From the NCBI RefSeq assembly GCF_014191055.1, contig NZ_JACHWB010000003.1, positions 372,001-436,000 of the forward strand: a DNA stretch of 64,000 bases. The letters are read 5' to 3'. The translations under genes were made by a program, and so were the position numbers. This stretch comes from Microvirga lupini (GTDB lineage Bacteria > Pseudomonadota > Alphaproteobacteria > Rhizobiales > Beijerinckiaceae). Shown here piece after piece: positions 39,001 to 49,006 of this stretch (its first letter is position 1; every line of letters starts with the position of its first letter). The notes beneath the pieces were generated by a model, which worked only from the letters and a program-made list of their open reading frames with translations, had not been told where the DNA came from and did not search any database.

Positions 39001-39350
39001 TTCGGGAAATCTCGATCCTGAACCGGATCCGGCGCGACAATCCGGCCCTGCATTCGCACCTCAACGTCTCATTTCTGAATGCCTGGAACGACAACATCCT
39101 CTTCTTCGAGAAGGCGACGCCCGGGCGTGAGAATGTTCTGCTCGTGGCGGTCAGTTTCGATCCCAACAACGTGCAGGAGGCCGATGTGGAGCTGCCCCTC
39201 TGGAAGTTCGGCCTGCCGGATCACGGCTCCTTGGTTGTTGAAGACCTCGTGCGTCACCACCGCTTCACCTGGACGGGCAAGTACCAGCGCATCCGCTGCG
39301 ATCCGGGCGAGCTTCCTTTCTCGATCTGGCGCATTGCCCCGAAGGACTGA
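36039..39350 (+). CDS. glgE: Alpha-1,4-glucan:maltose-1-phosphate maltosyltransferase with extra N-terminal GH13-like domain
   Basis: GlgE extends alpha-1,4-glucan with maltose from maltose-1-phosphate. The GTG at 36039 (AGGG 7 nt upstream) gives 1103 residues; a TTG at 35970 would add 23. The GlgE part (about residues 420-1103) has the N-terminal DUF3416-type sandwich, nucleophile D833 in LFRIDNPHTKP and acid E862 in AFLSEAFTRPK. The first 400 residues look like a second, degenerate amylase barrel: GISGFRCLHWD lacks the usual catalytic Asp pattern. It is followed 5 bases later by treS-mak. Confidence 0.9.
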   Translation: MSPADSLLASSQTARTKGVSQKAPRIYYVHPLLAGPLDGWDDILDHAASLGFDTILMAPPFEPGHGGSVFLPRDMTRLHPKLGHHEAIEGLARLAERANARKLTLSLDIVIDRVAADSIFARKLGLTVSNLDTLDPRQDPAEREAVLVPFEDDDHPHLRNLATRLQALVAAGISGFRCLHWDRVPASALRRFIADVRGGAPGVRFLAWTPGTNFQARQALDGAGFDGTFSSLCWWDLRDNWIADEYEQLRSIGYEIAFPEVPFDKRITHAVEPLDVLERRATRALRLAASVGDGLLIPMGFEFGCRDRFDPTRGDGAGLTGLQDRGSFDLTGELREANQSLARSNEQFVRKPLHLVVGHASPVTTLLRTDAEDARQSKAARLIIANADLRRTAQATGAFVASESGAQFMPFREVGEGGLELTPTTVVKLQPGEVRILEGHPLRAVQGAVSVPTVEQAIEAPRLVIENITPAVDGGEFPVKRIVGEVVRVEADVFGDGHDPLAAALAWRAIDEEQWRETRMTPLVNDRWYAEFPLERLGRHEFAVLAWRDPFAIFRSELEKKYAAGLDVTLELEEGRLLVEKARAEAKGDVADRVHALAERLVGADYDARLELLLAPETSDAMTEADRRPFTMRSRAIPVDAERTAAGFANWYELFPRSMSDDPNRHGTFDDVIRKLPYIRDMGFDVLYLTPIHPIGRTHRKGRNNSLSAGPDDPGSPYAIGSEAGGHDAIHPELGTFEDFRRLVAAAADHGLELALDIAVQASPDHPWLKEHPDWFDWRPDGSIKYAENPPKKYEDIVNVDFYAKGAMPSLWLELRDTILLWVENGVKLFRIDNPHTKPFPFWEWLIGEVRRDHPDVAFLSEAFTRPKIMYRLAKIGFSQSYTYFTWRNAKGEMAEYLTELSQTGPKDFFRPHFFVNTPDINPDFLQNAPRSAYLIRAALATTLSGLWGMYSGFELCEGRPDAKKKEYADSEKYEIRAWDWDRSGNIIREISILNRIRRDNPALHSHLNVSFLNAWNDNILFFEKATPGRENVLLVAVSFDPNNVQEADVELPLWKFGLPDHGSLVVEDLVRHHRFTWTGKYQRIRCDPGELPFSIWRIAPKD

Positions 39351-39355
39351 CAAGA

Positions 39356-42300
39356 ATGCTCAAGAAGAACGACACGTCCCTCAAGAGCGACACCTCCCTT
39401 GGAACAGATCCGCTCTGGTACAAGGATGCGATCATCTACCAGCTGCATGTGAAGTCGTTCTTCGATGCCAACAACGATGGTATCGGCGACTTCGCCGGCC
39501 TGCTCGCCAAGCTGGATTACATTGCCTCTCTCGGCGTCAACACGATCTGGCTGCTGCCCTTCTATCCATCGCCGCGGCTCGATGACGGCTATGACATCGC
39601 CGAGTACCGGGATGTCAGTCGCGACTACGGCACCTTGAAGGAATTCAAGACCTTCGTGCGTGAAGCCCATGCTCGAGGGCTGCGCGTCATCACGGAACTG
39701 GTGATCAACCACACCTCGGATCAGCACCCCTGGTTCCAGCGCGCCCGTCTAGCGAAGCCCGGTTCGCGGGAACGCGACTTCTATGTCTGGTCCGATACGG
39801 ATCAGAAGTATCCGGAGACCCGGATCATCTTCCTCGATACCGAGAAGTCGAACTGGACCTGGGATCCAGCGGCAGGTGCCTATTTCTGGCACCGATTCTA
39901 TTCGCACCAGCCTGATCTCAATTTCGACAATCCGCGTGTTCTCAAGGAAGTTCTGAGCGTCATGCGGTTCTGGCTCGATATGGGCATCGACGGGCTGCGC
40001 CTCGATGCGATCCCTTATCTTGTCGAGCGGGAGGGCACCAATAACGAGAACCTTCCCGAGACCCATGTGGTCCTCAAGAAGATCCGCGCGGCGCTCGATG
40101 ACACCTATCCCGACCGGATGCTGCTGGCGGAGGCTAACCAATGGCCGGAGGATACCCAGGAGTATTTCGGCGATGGCGACGAATGCCATATGGCGTTCCA
40201 CTTCCCGCTGATGCCGCGCATGTACATGGCCATCGCCAAGGAAGACCGTTTTCCCATCACGGACATCCTGCGTCAGACGCCGGAAATTCCTGAGAACTGC
40301 CAGTGGGCGATCTTTCTCCGCAACCATGACGAGCTGACACTCGAGATGGTGACCGACGAGGAACGCGACTACCTCTGGAACACATATGCGGCCGACAAGC
40401 GCGCCCGCATCAATCTCGGCATCCGCCGCCGCCTCGCGCCTCTCATGCAGCGGGACCGCCGGCGCATCGAGCTGATGAATGCGCTCCTTCTGTCCATGCC
40501 CGGAACGCCCGTCGTCTATTACGGCGACGAGATCGGGATGGGCGACAACATCTACCTCGGCGACCGGGACGGCGTCCGTACGCCGATGCAATGGTCGCCA
40601 GACCGCAACGGCGGCTTCTCGAGGGCCGATCCGGCAAGCCTCGTGCTGCCGGCGATTATGGATCCGGTCTATGGTTTCGAATCCGTCAATGTGGAGGCGC
40701 AGAGCCGCGACCAGCATTCGCTCCTGAACTGGATGCGCCGCATGCTGATGCTCCGCCGCAATCATCATGCTTTCGGTCGCGGCACGTTCCGGCTTCTGTA
40801 TCCGGCTAACCGCAAGGTCTTGGCCTATCTGCGCGAGCACGAGGATGAGACGATCCTATGCGTCGCGAACCTGTCGCGGACGCCGCAGGCGGTCGAACTC
40901 GACCTGTCGGCGTTTGCCGGTCGGATCCCGGTCGAAATGACCGGCCCGTCGCCGTTCCCTCCCATCGGCCAGCTGACATACCTGCTGACCCTTCCGCCCT
41001 ATGGCTTCTATTGGTTCCAGCTCACGACGGAAGCCGAGAGCCCGCAATGGAGGACGGCCCCGCCGGAGCAGCTGACCGAGTTCGAAACCCTGGTTCTGCG
41101 AGGCGGCCTGCAGGGAGGTTTGGAAGAGCGGCATCTGCAGATTGTCGCTCGGGACATCCTGCCCACCTATCTGCCGATCCGGCGCTGGTTTGCCTCCAAA
41201 AACGAGACACTGCATGGAGCACGCGTCCCCTGGACGGTGCCGATGCCGTTCGCCGAAGATGTTCTGATGGCCGAGGTCGAGGCGAGCGTCGGCAAGCGCA
41301 CGGAGCGCTACTTCATGCCGTTGGGCATTGCATGGGAAAGCGCCGGCGGGCTGCCGCTGCCGCAGCAGCTTGCTCTGGCTCGGGTCCGCAGAGGACCTCG
41401 GGTGGGTTTCCTGACGGATGGCTTTGCCGTCGACCGTTGGGCATATGCGATCCTGCAAGCCTTGTGCGAGAGATCGACAGTGAAGACTCCGGACGGAGAG
41501 ATCCGGTTCGAAGGCACTCCCGAACTCGACTGCATGCAGGTCTCGCAGGATGCCCCAATCCGCTGGCTTTCGGCCGAGCAGTCGAACAGCTCGTTGATTG
41601 TCGGCGATCTTGCGATGATCAAGCTCGTCCGCCGCGTGTTTGCCGGTACTCATCCGGAAGCGGAGATGACGCAGTACCTGACGAAGGTCGGCTACGAGAA
41701 CTCCGCTCCTCTCCTGGGGCAGGTCCTGCGGGTCTCCGAGGATGGAACGCCTCATACCCTCGCAATCGTCCAGGGCGCCATCCGCAACCAGGGCGACGCC
41801 TGGAACTGGATGCTCGAGAACCTGAAGCGCACCCTCGATGAGTATGAGCTGATCGAGAACGAAACGGTCCCGGAGGAGGGGATCTTCACCACCCTTGAAA
41901 ACTTCGCCGAAGTCGTGGGGCAGCGCCTCGGTGAGTTGCATGTGGCCTTGGCTGCACAGACGGACGACCAAGCCTTCGCGCCGACCGAGGCCAGCGCTCG
42001 TGATATCGGAGTCTGGACGACGAGGGCTAAGGAGCAACTCGTGTCTGCTCTCGATATCCTGAATGGGGCTCGTGGGGATCTGGATCCCGAGACCCGTGCG
42101 CTCGCCGACAGCATTCTGGAGCATCGTGACGAGCTGATCGCATCCGTCGAGCGGCTTGCGGAGACCGGCCGCGGGACGCTGCTGACACGGATCCATGGTG
42201 ACTTCCACTTCGGCCAGGTGCTTGTCTCGCAGGGCGACGCCTACATTATCGACTTTGAGGGCGAGCCCGTGCGCGAGCTGGAAGAAAGGCGCGCGAAGAC

Positions 42301-42670
42301 GAGCCCACTTCGGGACGTGGCCGGATTGCTGCGCTCCCTTGATTACGTGGCCGTCACCGCGTCGATGCCTGAGGAGGATATCTCGTCTCAACAGTTTCGA
42401 GAGATCCGGGGCTCGTTGCTCAAGAACTTCTATGCAGGAGCTCAAAAGGCTTTCCTGGACGCCTACTGGGATGCTACTGCTCAGGCTCCACATCTCGGTC
42501 TCTCGCCTGACAGGCACAGTTCTCTCCTTGATCTTTTCCTGCTCGAGAAGGCTGCCTACGAGGTCCAGTATGAGGCCTCCAACCGCCCCAAATGGTTGGC
42601 GATCCCCCTTCAGGGTTTGTCCGACATTGTGCAACGCCTCGCAGAAGAGGGCCGCGGAGGACATGAATGA
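39356..42670 (+). CDS. treS: Trehalose synthase / maltokinase fusion
   Basis: This is a bifunctional 1104-residue protein. The N-terminal GH13 domain (about 1-560) isomerises trehalose and maltose, with nucleophile Asp in [10 protein letters not shown] near residue 218, Glu in [11 protein letters not shown] near 260, and [11 protein letters not shown] near 322. The C-terminal maltokinase-like domain (about 580-1100) would phosphorylate maltose to maltose-1-phosphate: [12 protein letters not shown] near 945 and [16 protein letters not shown] near 965 are the kinase catalytic and metal sites. Both steps feed GlgE upstream. Its stop overlaps the glgB start (ATGA). Confidence 0.95.
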   Translation: MLKKNDTSLKSDTSLGTDPLWYKDAIIYQLHVKSFFDANNDGIGDFAGLLAKLDYIASLGVNTIWLLPFYPSPRLDDGYDIAEYRDVSRDYGTLKEFKTFVREAHARGLRVITELVINHTSDQHPWFQRARLAKPGSRERDFYVWSDTDQKYPETRIIFLDTEKSNWTWDPAAGAYFWHRFYSHQPDLNFDNPRVLKEVLSVMRFWLDMGIDGLRLDAIPYLVEREGTNNENLPETHVVLKKIRAALDDTYPDRMLLAEANQWPEDTQEYFGDGDECHMAFHFPLMPRMYMAIAKEDRFPITDILRQTPEIPENCQWAIFLRNHDELTLEMVTDEERDYLWNTYAADKRARINLGIRRRLAPLMQRDRRRIELMNALLLSMPGTPVVYYGDEIGMGDNIYLGDRDGVRTPMQWSPDRNGGFSRADPASLVLPAIMDPVYGFESVNVEAQSRDQHSLLNWMRRMLMLRRNHHAFGRGTFRLLYPANRKVLAYLREHEDETILCVANLSRTPQAVELDLSAFAGRIPVEMTGPSPFPPIGQLTYLLTLPPYGFYWFQLTTEAESPQWRTAPPEQLTEFETLVLRGGLQGGLEERHLQIVARDILPTYLPIRRWFASKNETLHGARVPWTVPMPFAEDVLMAEVEASVGKRTERYFMPLGIAWESAGGLPLPQQLALARVRRGPRVGFLTDGFAVDRWAYAILQALCERSTVKTPDGEIRFEGTPELDCMQVSQDAPIRWLSAEQSNSSLIVGDLAMIKLVRRVFAGTHPEAEMTQYLTKVGYENSAPLLGQVLRVSEDGTPHTLAIVQGAIRNQGDAWNWMLENLKRTLDEYELIENETVPEEGIFTTLENFAEVVGQRLGELHVALAAQTDDQAFAPTEASARDIGVWTTRAKEQLVSALDILNGARGDLDPETRALADSILEHRDELIASVERLAETGRGTLLTRIHGDFHFGQVLVSQGDAYIIDFEGEPVRELEERRAKTSPLRDVAGLLRSLDYVAVTASMPEEDISSQQFREIRGSLLKNFYAGAQKAFLDAYWDATAQAPHLGLSPDRHSSLLDLFLLEKAAYEVQYEASNRPKWLAIPLQGLSDIVQRLAEEGRGGHE

Positions 42671-44874
42671 CGCCCGGACGTGACGATCTCCTCGCCGGCA
42701 TCGAGCCAGGCAGCGTTCAGGCCTTGGTCGAGGGGCGACATGGCGATCCATTCTCGATTCTCGGTCAGCATTCTGCGGACGGCGGAAGCATCGTCCGCGT
42801 CTTCATGCCGGGTGCCAAGTCCGTCGAGGTTCTGCGGCGTGAGGCAGATGGAGAGCCTGGCCGGCTTCACCTCGTGCATGCGGATGGCCTGTTCGCCGGA
42901 AGGATCGACCATCGAGACGCCTACAGGCTGCGTATTCACTGGCCAGACACCGTGCAGGAGCTGGAAGATCCCTACAGCTTCGGCCTGCTCCTCGGCGATC
43001 TCGATCTGCATCTGATCGGGCAGGGCACTCACTACGAACTCGGCTCCGTCCTCGGCGCGCAGCCCATAACCATCGACGGTGTCACCGGTGTGCGATTTGC
43101 CGTCTGGGCTCCCAACGCCCTTCGTGTCTCAGTGGTGGGTGATTTCAACAGCTGGGATGGACGGCGCAATCCCATGCGACTGCGCCGGGAGGCGGGAGTC
43201 TGGGAGCTCTTCATAGCGCGTCTCGGCCCCGGCGAACGCTACAAATTCGAGATCATCGGGCCGCATGGACAATTGCTGCCGCAGAAGGCCGATCCGATTG
43301 CACGGGCGGCCGAAGCTGCTCCCGGTTCGGCATCGGTCGTCGCACGGTCGGAGCCTTTCCCCTGGACGGACTCGGAGTGGATGGAAACAAGGGCGGCGCG
43401 CCAGACGGAGATCTCACCGATCTCGGTCTATGAGGTCCATGCCGGTTCCTGGATGCGATTGGAGCAGGAAGGGAACCGCAGCCTCGATTGGACTGAACTG
43501 GCAGACCGCCTGATTCCCTATGTGTCGGGGCTGGGCTTTACCCACATCGAGCTCCTGCCCATCACGGAACATCCTTTCGGAGGCTCATGGGGTTATCAGC
43601 CCCTTGGCCTCTTCGCCCCGACCGGACGGTACGGCACACCGGAAGATTTCGCGGAGTTCGTGAACCGCTGCCATGAGGCCGGACTGGGAGTGATCCTCGA
43701 CTGGGTTCCGGCTCACTTCCCGACCGACGTCTGGGGGCTTGCGCAATTCGATGGAACGGCGCTCTACGAGCATCACGATCCCAGGGAAGGCTTCCACCAG
43801 GATTGGAACACCCTGATCTACAATCTCGGCCGCAACGAGGTGAAAGGCTTCCTAATCGCCAGTGCATTGTTCTGGCTGGAGCGCTTTCACATCGACGCAC
43901 TTCGGGTCGATGCCGTCGCATCGATGCTCTACCGCGACTACAGCCGGAAGGCGGATGAGTGGATCCCGAACAAGTACGGCGGCAGAGAAAATCTCGAAGC
44001 CATCGAATTCTTCAGGCACCTGAACAGCATCGTGGCCCAACGATGCCATGGTGCGATCACGATCGCAGAGGAGTCCACCGCCTGGCCCGGCGTGACCCGG
44101 CCGCCCGAAGAGGGTGGGCTCGGCTTCACGTTCAAGTGGAACATGGGCTGGATGCACGACACGCTCCATTACGTGGAGCAGGACCCCATCTACCGGAGCT
44201 ACAATCACGGCGCCTTCACGTTCGGCATGGTCTACGCCTTTTCCGAGCGCTTCATCCTTCCCCTGTCGCATGATGAGGTCGTGCACGGGAAAGGCTCGCT
44301 GATCCGGAAGATGCCGGGCGACGAATGGCAGCGGTTTGCAAATCTCAGGGCCTATTTCGGATACATGTGGGCCCATCCCGGCAAGAAGCTTCTCTTCATG
44401 GGAGGCGAGATCGCGCAGGAGCGGGAGTGGAACCACGATGCTTCGGTCTCGTGGGAGCTGCTGGATTATCTGCGGCATTCCGGGATCCAAAGGCTCGTCC
44501 GGGATCTCAACCGCATCTATGCGGCCGAACCGGCACTCCACGGCACCGACAGCGATCCTGATGGTTTCGAGTGGGCGGTAGTGGATGATTCCGGGAACTC
44601 AGTTTTCGCCATGTTGCGGCTGGCAAAGGACGGCAGTTCGATCATCCTTGCTGTCAGCAACATGACTCCCGTTCCAAGAGTGTCCTATCGCATTGGTGTG
44701 CCCAGGGCAGGGGTCTGGCATGAAATTCTCAATACGGATGCGGAGATCTATGGCGGAAGCAATTTCGGGAATGGCGGCGCTCTGCAGGCCGAGGATGTTC
44801 CATCCCACGGACGCCCCTTCTCCTTAAGCCTCGTGCTCCCGCCATTGAGCACGATTCTGCTTCGGTGGGGTTAG
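42667..44874 (+). CDS. glgB: 1,4-alpha-glucan branching enzyme
   Basis: This GH13 enzyme forms alpha-1,6 branches in the polymer made by GlgE. In 735 residues it has an N-terminal CBM48 module duplicated as usual ([26 protein letters not shown] near 140-165), then the barrel. The nucleophile Asp is in [19 protein letters not shown] near 412 and the acid Glu in [13 protein letters not shown] near 467. [13 protein letters not shown] lies near 533. It overlaps treS-mak by 4 bases, so it is the last gene of the GlgE-pathway operon. Confidence 0.96.
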   Translation: MTPGRDDLLAGIEPGSVQALVEGRHGDPFSILGQHSADGGSIVRVFMPGAKSVEVLRREADGEPGRLHLVHADGLFAGRIDHRDAYRLRIHWPDTVQELEDPYSFGLLLGDLDLHLIGQGTHYELGSVLGAQPITIDGVTGVRFAVWAPNALRVSVVGDFNSWDGRRNPMRLRREAGVWELFIARLGPGERYKFEIIGPHGQLLPQKADPIARAAEAAPGSASVVARSEPFPWTDSEWMETRAARQTEISPISVYEVHAGSWMRLEQEGNRSLDWTELADRLIPYVSGLGFTHIELLPITEHPFGGSWGYQPLGLFAPTGRYGTPEDFAEFVNRCHEAGLGVILDWVPAHFPTDVWGLAQFDGTALYEHHDPREGFHQDWNTLIYNLGRNEVKGFLIASALFWLERFHIDALRVDAVASMLYRDYSRKADEWIPNKYGGRENLEAIEFFRHLNSIVAQRCHGAITIAEESTAWPGVTRPPEEGGLGFTFKWNMGWMHDTLHYVEQDPIYRSYNHGAFTFGMVYAFSERFILPLSHDEVVHGKGSLIRKMPGDEWQRFANLRAYFGYMWAHPGKKLLFMGGEIAQEREWNHDASVSWELLDYLRHSGIQRLVRDLNRIYAAEPALHGTDSDPDGFEWAVVDDSGNSVFAMLRLAKDGSSIILAVSNMTPVPRVSYRIGVPRAGVWHEILNTDAEIYGGSNFGNGGALQAEDVPSHGRPFSLSLVLPPLSTILLRWG

Positions 44875-44897
44875 CCGAACCTTTGGCTCTAGGTTCC

Positions 44898-45125
44898 TCA
44901 GAATACGTCGTCCTTCTGGAAGCAAGGGGCCGCACCTTCATGCTCATGAAACGCAAAGGTGCAACGGTGTTCGAGCGCAAACTCGGCAATACGTCTGAGT
45001 GCTTCCTGAGACCCGTATGAAAGCGTCACCTCACCGAACATCTGCGCCAGCACATCTTCCGGGATCGCAAGACTCGCTCCAGGATCCAAATGGTCAAGCT
45101 TCTGAGCCAGATCCTCTTTCGTCAT
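44898..45125 (-). CDS. Hypothetical small protein
   Basis: This codes for 75 residues, starting MTKEDLAQKLDHLDPGASLAI and ending FHEHEGAAPCFQKDDVF. It looks like a compact helical protein with one Cys. It converges on glgB with a 23-base gap. No family is recognised. Its codon use and start agree with a real gene, and small proteins of this kind are common beside storage genes in related genomes. Confidence 0.55.
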   Translation of the reverse strand: MTKEDLAQKLDHLDPGASLAIPEDVLAQMFGEVTLSYGSQEALRRIAEFALEHRCTFAFHEHEGAAPCFQKDDVF

Positions 45126-45272
45126 TCAGGCCTCCATCTCTGTCCTGTACAGTACCAAACTTTTCAGCCAGGGAACCAGAGTCTGCGTTTGTGACGGGAA
45201 GCTGTTCGAGGGCAGCAGGAAACATGTTCCCGTACTCGGCATTGACCCGACGTCTGAAGGAGAGAAACCATC

Positions 45273-45629
45273 ATGACCCAGGACAAGACCGGACCAGATG
45301 CGGCGCCTCGCATCGGACTCGATCTCGGCCGCCAGATTTCCGACGATACGAGCGGCGGTCAGCGGAAGGATCAGCAGTCCAACGCCAGCGAAGAGACTAT
45401 TCGCCAGAGAGCCTACGAGATATGGGAGAGCGAGGGACGAGCGGGCGACCCGCATGATCACTGGTACAGGGCAGAGCGTGAACTGAACCGAGGTCGGTCG
45501 CAAGAATCCGTCGCGACCGTCGAGGATGCACCCCCGGCCGCAGCCGTCGGCGCGATGGAGGCTGTGACCGAGCAGCCCGCCGGAGAGGGTAGTGCCCAGA
45601 AAAAAGCCCGGCGCAAGCGCACCGGCTAA
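45273..45629 (+). CDS. DUF2934-containing protein
   Basis: The 118-residue protein carries the short DUF2934 motif in the middle (IRQRAYEIWESEGRAGDP, then HDHWYRAEREL, residues 48-76). The flanks are low-complexity: acidic/Gln-rich before, Ala/Pro/Glu-rich after, with a basic tail (KKARRKRTG). Proteins of this family are often found next to trehalose/glycogen genes in Hyphomicrobiales. Role unknown. The ATG follows AGGAGAG. Confidence 0.75.
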   Translation: MTQDKTGPDAAPRIGLDLGRQISDDTSGGQRKDQQSNASEETIRQRAYEIWESEGRAGDPHDHWYRAERELNRGRSQESVATVEDAPPAAAVGAMEAVTEQPAGEGSAQKKARRKRTG

Positions 45630-45665
45630 AGGCCAAGGCTTACCCTATTGTCCCGTCTGCAGCGG

Positions 45666-47726
45666 CTACCTCTCGATCTTGGCAGGACGAACACGGGGTA
45701 GCGGCGCTCGTCCAGCTCCGCCTCTCTCAGGAGAAGGCTTAGGAGGTGAAAGGTTCGGTTCTTTGTCATCGGCCAGTTTGCGGACAGCGTCCCTGTCCCC
45801 GACGCGCTTGTCTGCCAGTTCACAGGCGATCCATCGGGTGATCAGCGGTGCCGCGACACTTGTACCATTCATGGCGATGACGGAACTGCTGCGTGTGCCA
45901 GCCGCGAGCACGCTCGATTGAACAATGGAGTCATCGCTCACCGTCAGCGCATCGGGTCCGCAGCGATGGGACGCAGCGGCTCCAGTGGGTGTCGTGACCG
46001 GTCCGCCTGCGGAATAGGCGGGCGGGCGCAGCTCCTTGCGCATCAGGCCGCCGATCACGATGGTGTCCTTGCCTGTGGCGATCGCATTGATCGAGCCGGC
46101 GCGTTTTACGGGGCAGTCCGGATCGTCCTCTTCGAGAGGCTTGCCGTCATGGCCGTAGATCTCGTAGCTGGGGACATCGAAATAGGATTGGCGTCCTCGC
46201 CGTGGGTAGCCGACAGGCGCATCGTCCCGCTGCACCCAGGCCTCCACGGCTTGGAGCGCCGATAGCCCCAGGTTCTTCAGAGTCAGGTTCCACAATCCAG
46301 CCGGAGCAACCGGATCGGTCGGGACGGGTGACTTCTCTGCCTCAAGCCGCGTGGTTGGCTGCAGGGAGATCAGGAACATGCCGCGCCCCGTAGGCGCAGG
46401 GAAGAAATGGTATCGTGCCTCGCAGATAACCTTTCCGCCAATCTCATACTGAAGATAATCGCTGTCGTTCTCCTCAAGCGGGGGGCTGACGTCGCCTTGT
46501 GGTGTCGCAATGGTCAGCTCTACCCGGTTTGCTGCAGCGGCGGGGGGCGGTGGAAGCCATATTTCGACGAAGCTCGGCGTGAGATCGTCAGGCAGCACGC
46601 GCAGGGGCAGGGTCGCCTGATCGCCCGCGGCTTGAAAAGAGACCGTTGCGTGGGCGCGCGCCAGATGGCTGTTTCCGGAGGGAATGACCACGCGCATCGG
46701 TTTGTTGCCGGGAGTGTTGTTGTGGTCGCTGAGAATCCTGTCGAAGGCCAACTCGATCTCGTGGGTGCCGTCATGGGGCCCGGCCAGCAGTCCATAGCTG
46801 AAATTGACCACGACCGGCAGGCTCAGGCCCGGTCCTGCGATAGCCTGGGCTCTGTTGCGAATGTACTCCAAGGCTTTGACGGCATAAGGCGCGAGGCTGG
46901 CGCCGGACGAGTCGGCTGTTGTCGGAGTCGGTAGCTGGACGCAGATGATCCGCCAGTCCGGTGCCTCATTTGGATCCCAGCCGCAGGCAAGATCCATCAC
47001 ATGGGCGCCGTGCGAGGCGCGCCATGCCAGGCTCTTGCGACCATCGAGGGTGAAGTCGGCTACCCCGGCGCGACGGTAGATCTCATCCTCGTCGATGAAG
47101 TCACCTTGCCGGCATTTCGTGAGGAGGTCGTCGATGTCCGCCTTAGGAAGCTCGAAGCCATTATCGAAATCAATTGGCACGTTGCCCAAGGGTCCGTGCT
47201 GCACCCACACATACTCGACGCGGGTGGTGCCGTCCGCTTTTCGGAAACGTTCATGCGCGAAGGGAATGCCATCGTCGATGATACCGACGATGACGGTGTC
47301 CGGCGTCACCCCGGGCGATGGGGATTGAAGCGGTCGAGCGCCCTTATAGCCATGGGGAGCTACGGATGAGGAAGGCAGGGGCGGACCGAGGGTGAAGCGA
47401 TCCAGGGTCTGGAAGAAGCGGCGAAACTTCCGGTCTTCGATCAACCGGAGGGTCTTGGTAAGAGAAAAAAAACGGACGTCGAAAGGCTCTCCGTCGCGGG
47501 GCGGTCGCTTCGGCATGTCGGGGTCTTCAGCGGCGCTTCGCCAGAGGGCCCAGGCTTTCTCATCCCAGGCTTCCGTTTTGCGGCGCACGAGAACCGGAAC
47601 GCTCTGTTCCTCGACCGACGGCAGCAGGAAATCCTGCAGCCCCGGTCCCAAGGCCCAATGGGAGTAGGGGTCGACGACGGATTGAGCAATAGGATCAATC
47701 TTCGGTTGAACGCGCTTCCAGGCCAT
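45666..47726 (-). CDS. S8-family (subtilisin-like) serine protease, no signal peptide
   Basis: The subtilisin fold is recognised by Asp near residue 149 (VIVGIIDDGIPFAHERF), His near 239 (RASHGAHVMDLACG), and Ser near 622 (IAMNGTSVAAPLITR). The 686-residue protein has no signal peptide or propeptide, so it is probably cytosolic. About 350 residues separate the His and Ser regions and include a beta-rich insert with SYFDVPSYEIYGHDG. It is the last gene of a three-gene minus-strand operon, 38 bases after the PAP2-type gene. The target protein is unknown. Confidence 0.85.
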   Translation of the reverse strand: MAWKRVQPKIDPIAQSVVDPYSHWALGPGLQDFLLPSVEEQSVPVLVRRKTEAWDEKAWALWRSAAEDPDMPKRPPRDGEPFDVRFFSLTKTLRLIEDRKFRRFFQTLDRFTLGPPLPSSSVAPHGYKGARPLQSPSPGVTPDTVIVGIIDDGIPFAHERFRKADGTTRVEYVWVQHGPLGNVPIDFDNGFELPKADIDDLLTKCRQGDFIDEDEIYRRAGVADFTLDGRKSLAWRASHGAHVMDLACGWDPNEAPDWRIICVQLPTPTTADSSGASLAPYAVKALEYIRNRAQAIAGPGLSLPVVVNFSYGLLAGPHDGTHEIELAFDRILSDHNNTPGNKPMRVVIPSGNSHLARAHATVSFQAAGDQATLPLRVLPDDLTPSFVEIWLPPPPAAAANRVELTIATPQGDVSPPLEENDSDYLQYEIGGKVICEARYHFFPAPTGRGMFLISLQPTTRLEAEKSPVPTDPVAPAGLWNLTLKNLGLSALQAVEAWVQRDDAPVGYPRRGRQSYFDVPSYEIYGHDGKPLEEDDPDCPVKRAGSINAIATGKDTIVIGGLMRKELRPPAYSAGGPVTTPTGAAASHRCGPDALTVSDDSIVQSSVLAAGTRSSSVIAMNGTSVAAPLITRWIACELADKRVGDRDAVRKLADDKEPNLSPPKPSPERGGAGRAPLPRVRPAKIER

Positions 47727-47764
47727 GGGGCGCTCCTGCTTTCAAGGAATGGGAGAAGTTGTAT

Positions 47765-48973
47765 TCAGGTCCATTCCGCTTTCGCCTTGTCCCAGAGCCA
47801 GGTGAGCACATAGGATTTGTGCTGCGGGTCGATCACCTGATCATTGGCTGCATATTCCACGGAATAGGCCGAGGCGCCCTGCATCGATGAGAGGTTCTCC
47901 GCCGTCACGTCATAGAGATCATGCCAAGTGAAGTCGGCGTCCTCGGGATATTTCGGGCCTTCGAAGCGCCATGCCCTGTATCCGGTGGCGCCGGAGCAGC
48001 GTTTGACGAGGTAATGGCCGAGCGTCAGGCCAAGAACCGCACCGGCGGCGCTGTCGACAGGGAAGTGCACGCCTGCGACGGTCCGGTTGACGGCAATTCT
48101 TGACGCAAGACGGAGAAGCTGCGTACGCCAATCCGCGCTGTCGTATCCTGGCCTCGCCTCGGCTCTCATCACGTTCCACAGCACCAGAGCGGCGGCAAAC
48201 GCCTCCGCCGCATGCCCGCTCGGCAGCGCTCCATGGGCCGGCGTGGCGATCATTGGCTGGATCTGCGGTGAGTATTCGAGCGGCCGGCGGCACGCGAGAC
48301 CCTGCTTCAGGCGCAGGTGCACGAAAAGCGCCAGCCGCAGGACGGCTGCCAGAAGTTCCAAAGTATGGGGCGTGCGATCCGGATGGAGTTGAGCGATCGA
48401 GCTCAAGAAGGCCATGCCGCCGCCGATCTGCGCCAGGATTTCGCTCTGCCGATCACCACGGAGTTCGGCATAGTTGTTCACCAGAGTGAGTTGCGCCTCG
48501 AAGATGTCTTGCGTCGGACGGGCCATGAGGATCAAGGGCTTGTAGGTCGGCGCGGGGGCGTTGCCTCCGGCAGGCGTGGGAACCTCGAGGTGCCAGACCG
48601 CCATATGGCGTGGATTCATGGTGGCATCTTCCAGCGTGAAACCGAGGCGCGACACCATCTCGGCATCGATGATTGCGGCACGGACCCAGGGCGACCAGCG
48701 ATCAAGGTTGCTGCTGTCTTCAAGGTCGAGTTGATCGGGAATAGCCGTAGGTGCGCGCCATTGTCCGACGATCCCGTCACGGCTGCGGATAAGAGCATCA
48801 CTCACGAGGGGGGAATCGTAGGCGGCTCCGCCAATCCCTCCGATCCCACCGATTCCGCCGATCCCACCGATTCCGCCGATGCCTCCTATGCCGCCAATCC
48901 CCCCTATGCCTCCAATCCCACCAATTCCCCCGATACCACCGAGCGGGCCAATCCCTGCCGATAAGTAGCTCAC
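47765..48973 (-). CDS. PAP2 / vanadium-haloperoxidase-fold protein with Gly-Gly-Ile repeat
   Basis: The acid-phosphatase/haloperoxidase active site is complete: K145-x6-R152-P153 (KPLILMARP), PSGH with H254, and R297-x5-H303-x3-D307 (NRTVAGVHFPVD). The 402-residue protein starts with GTG after GAGGGAG. Residues 12-47 are twelve exact GGI triplets, a probable extended or polyglycine-like stalk. No signal peptide is seen. Whether it acts as a phosphatase or a vanadium haloperoxidase cannot be decided. The operon also encodes a cyclase-like/TPR protein (upstream) and an S8 protease (downstream). Confidence 0.82.
   Translation of the reverse strand: MSYLSAGIGPLGGIGGIGGIGGIGGIGGIGGIGGIGGIGGIGGIGGIGGAAYDSPLVSDALIRSRDGIVGQWRAPTAIPDQLDLEDSSNLDRWSPWVRAAIIDAEMVSRLGFTLEDATMNPRHMAVWHLEVPTPAGGNAPAPTYKPLILMARPTQDIFEAQLTLVNNYAELRGDRQSEILAQIGGGMAFLSSIAQLHPDRTPHTLELLAAVLRLALFVHLRLKQGLACRRPLEYSPQIQPMIATPAHGALPSGHAAEAFAAALVLWNVMRAEARPGYDSADWRTQLLRLASRIAVNRTVAGVHFPVDSAAGAVLGLTLGHYLVKRCSGATGYRAWRFEGPKYPEDADFTWHDLYDVTAENLSSMQGASAYSVEYAANDQVIDPQHKSYVLTWLWDKAKAEWT
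48833..48940 (-). repeat. Twelve tandem 9-bp units coding Gly-Gly-Ile
   Basis: The 108 bases encode twelve consecutive GGI triplets at the N-terminus of the PAP2-type protein. The DNA units differ at third codon positions (GGT/GGC/GGA/GGG and ATT/ATC/ATA), so the peptide repeat is kept while the DNA repeat has decayed. Confidence 0.9.
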
Positions 48974-49006
48974 GTTGGTTCACTCCCTCTTCCGCAATAA
49001 CTGCCG

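Noticed and set aside
40856..42751. 631-codon open frame on the minus strand across treS-mak
   Set aside because: It is a mirror frame of a strong coding gene with no recognisable domain. Long antisense frames are expected at this GC content.
45126..45272. EcfG promoter for the DUF2934 gene or the small minus gene
   Set aside because: GGAAC occurs on both strands, but no GTT is found at 16-18 nt on the correct side.
48833..48940. CRISPR-like or satellite repeat
   Set aside because: The units are 9-bp codon triplets inside a coding frame without spacers, encoding Gly-Gly-Ile.
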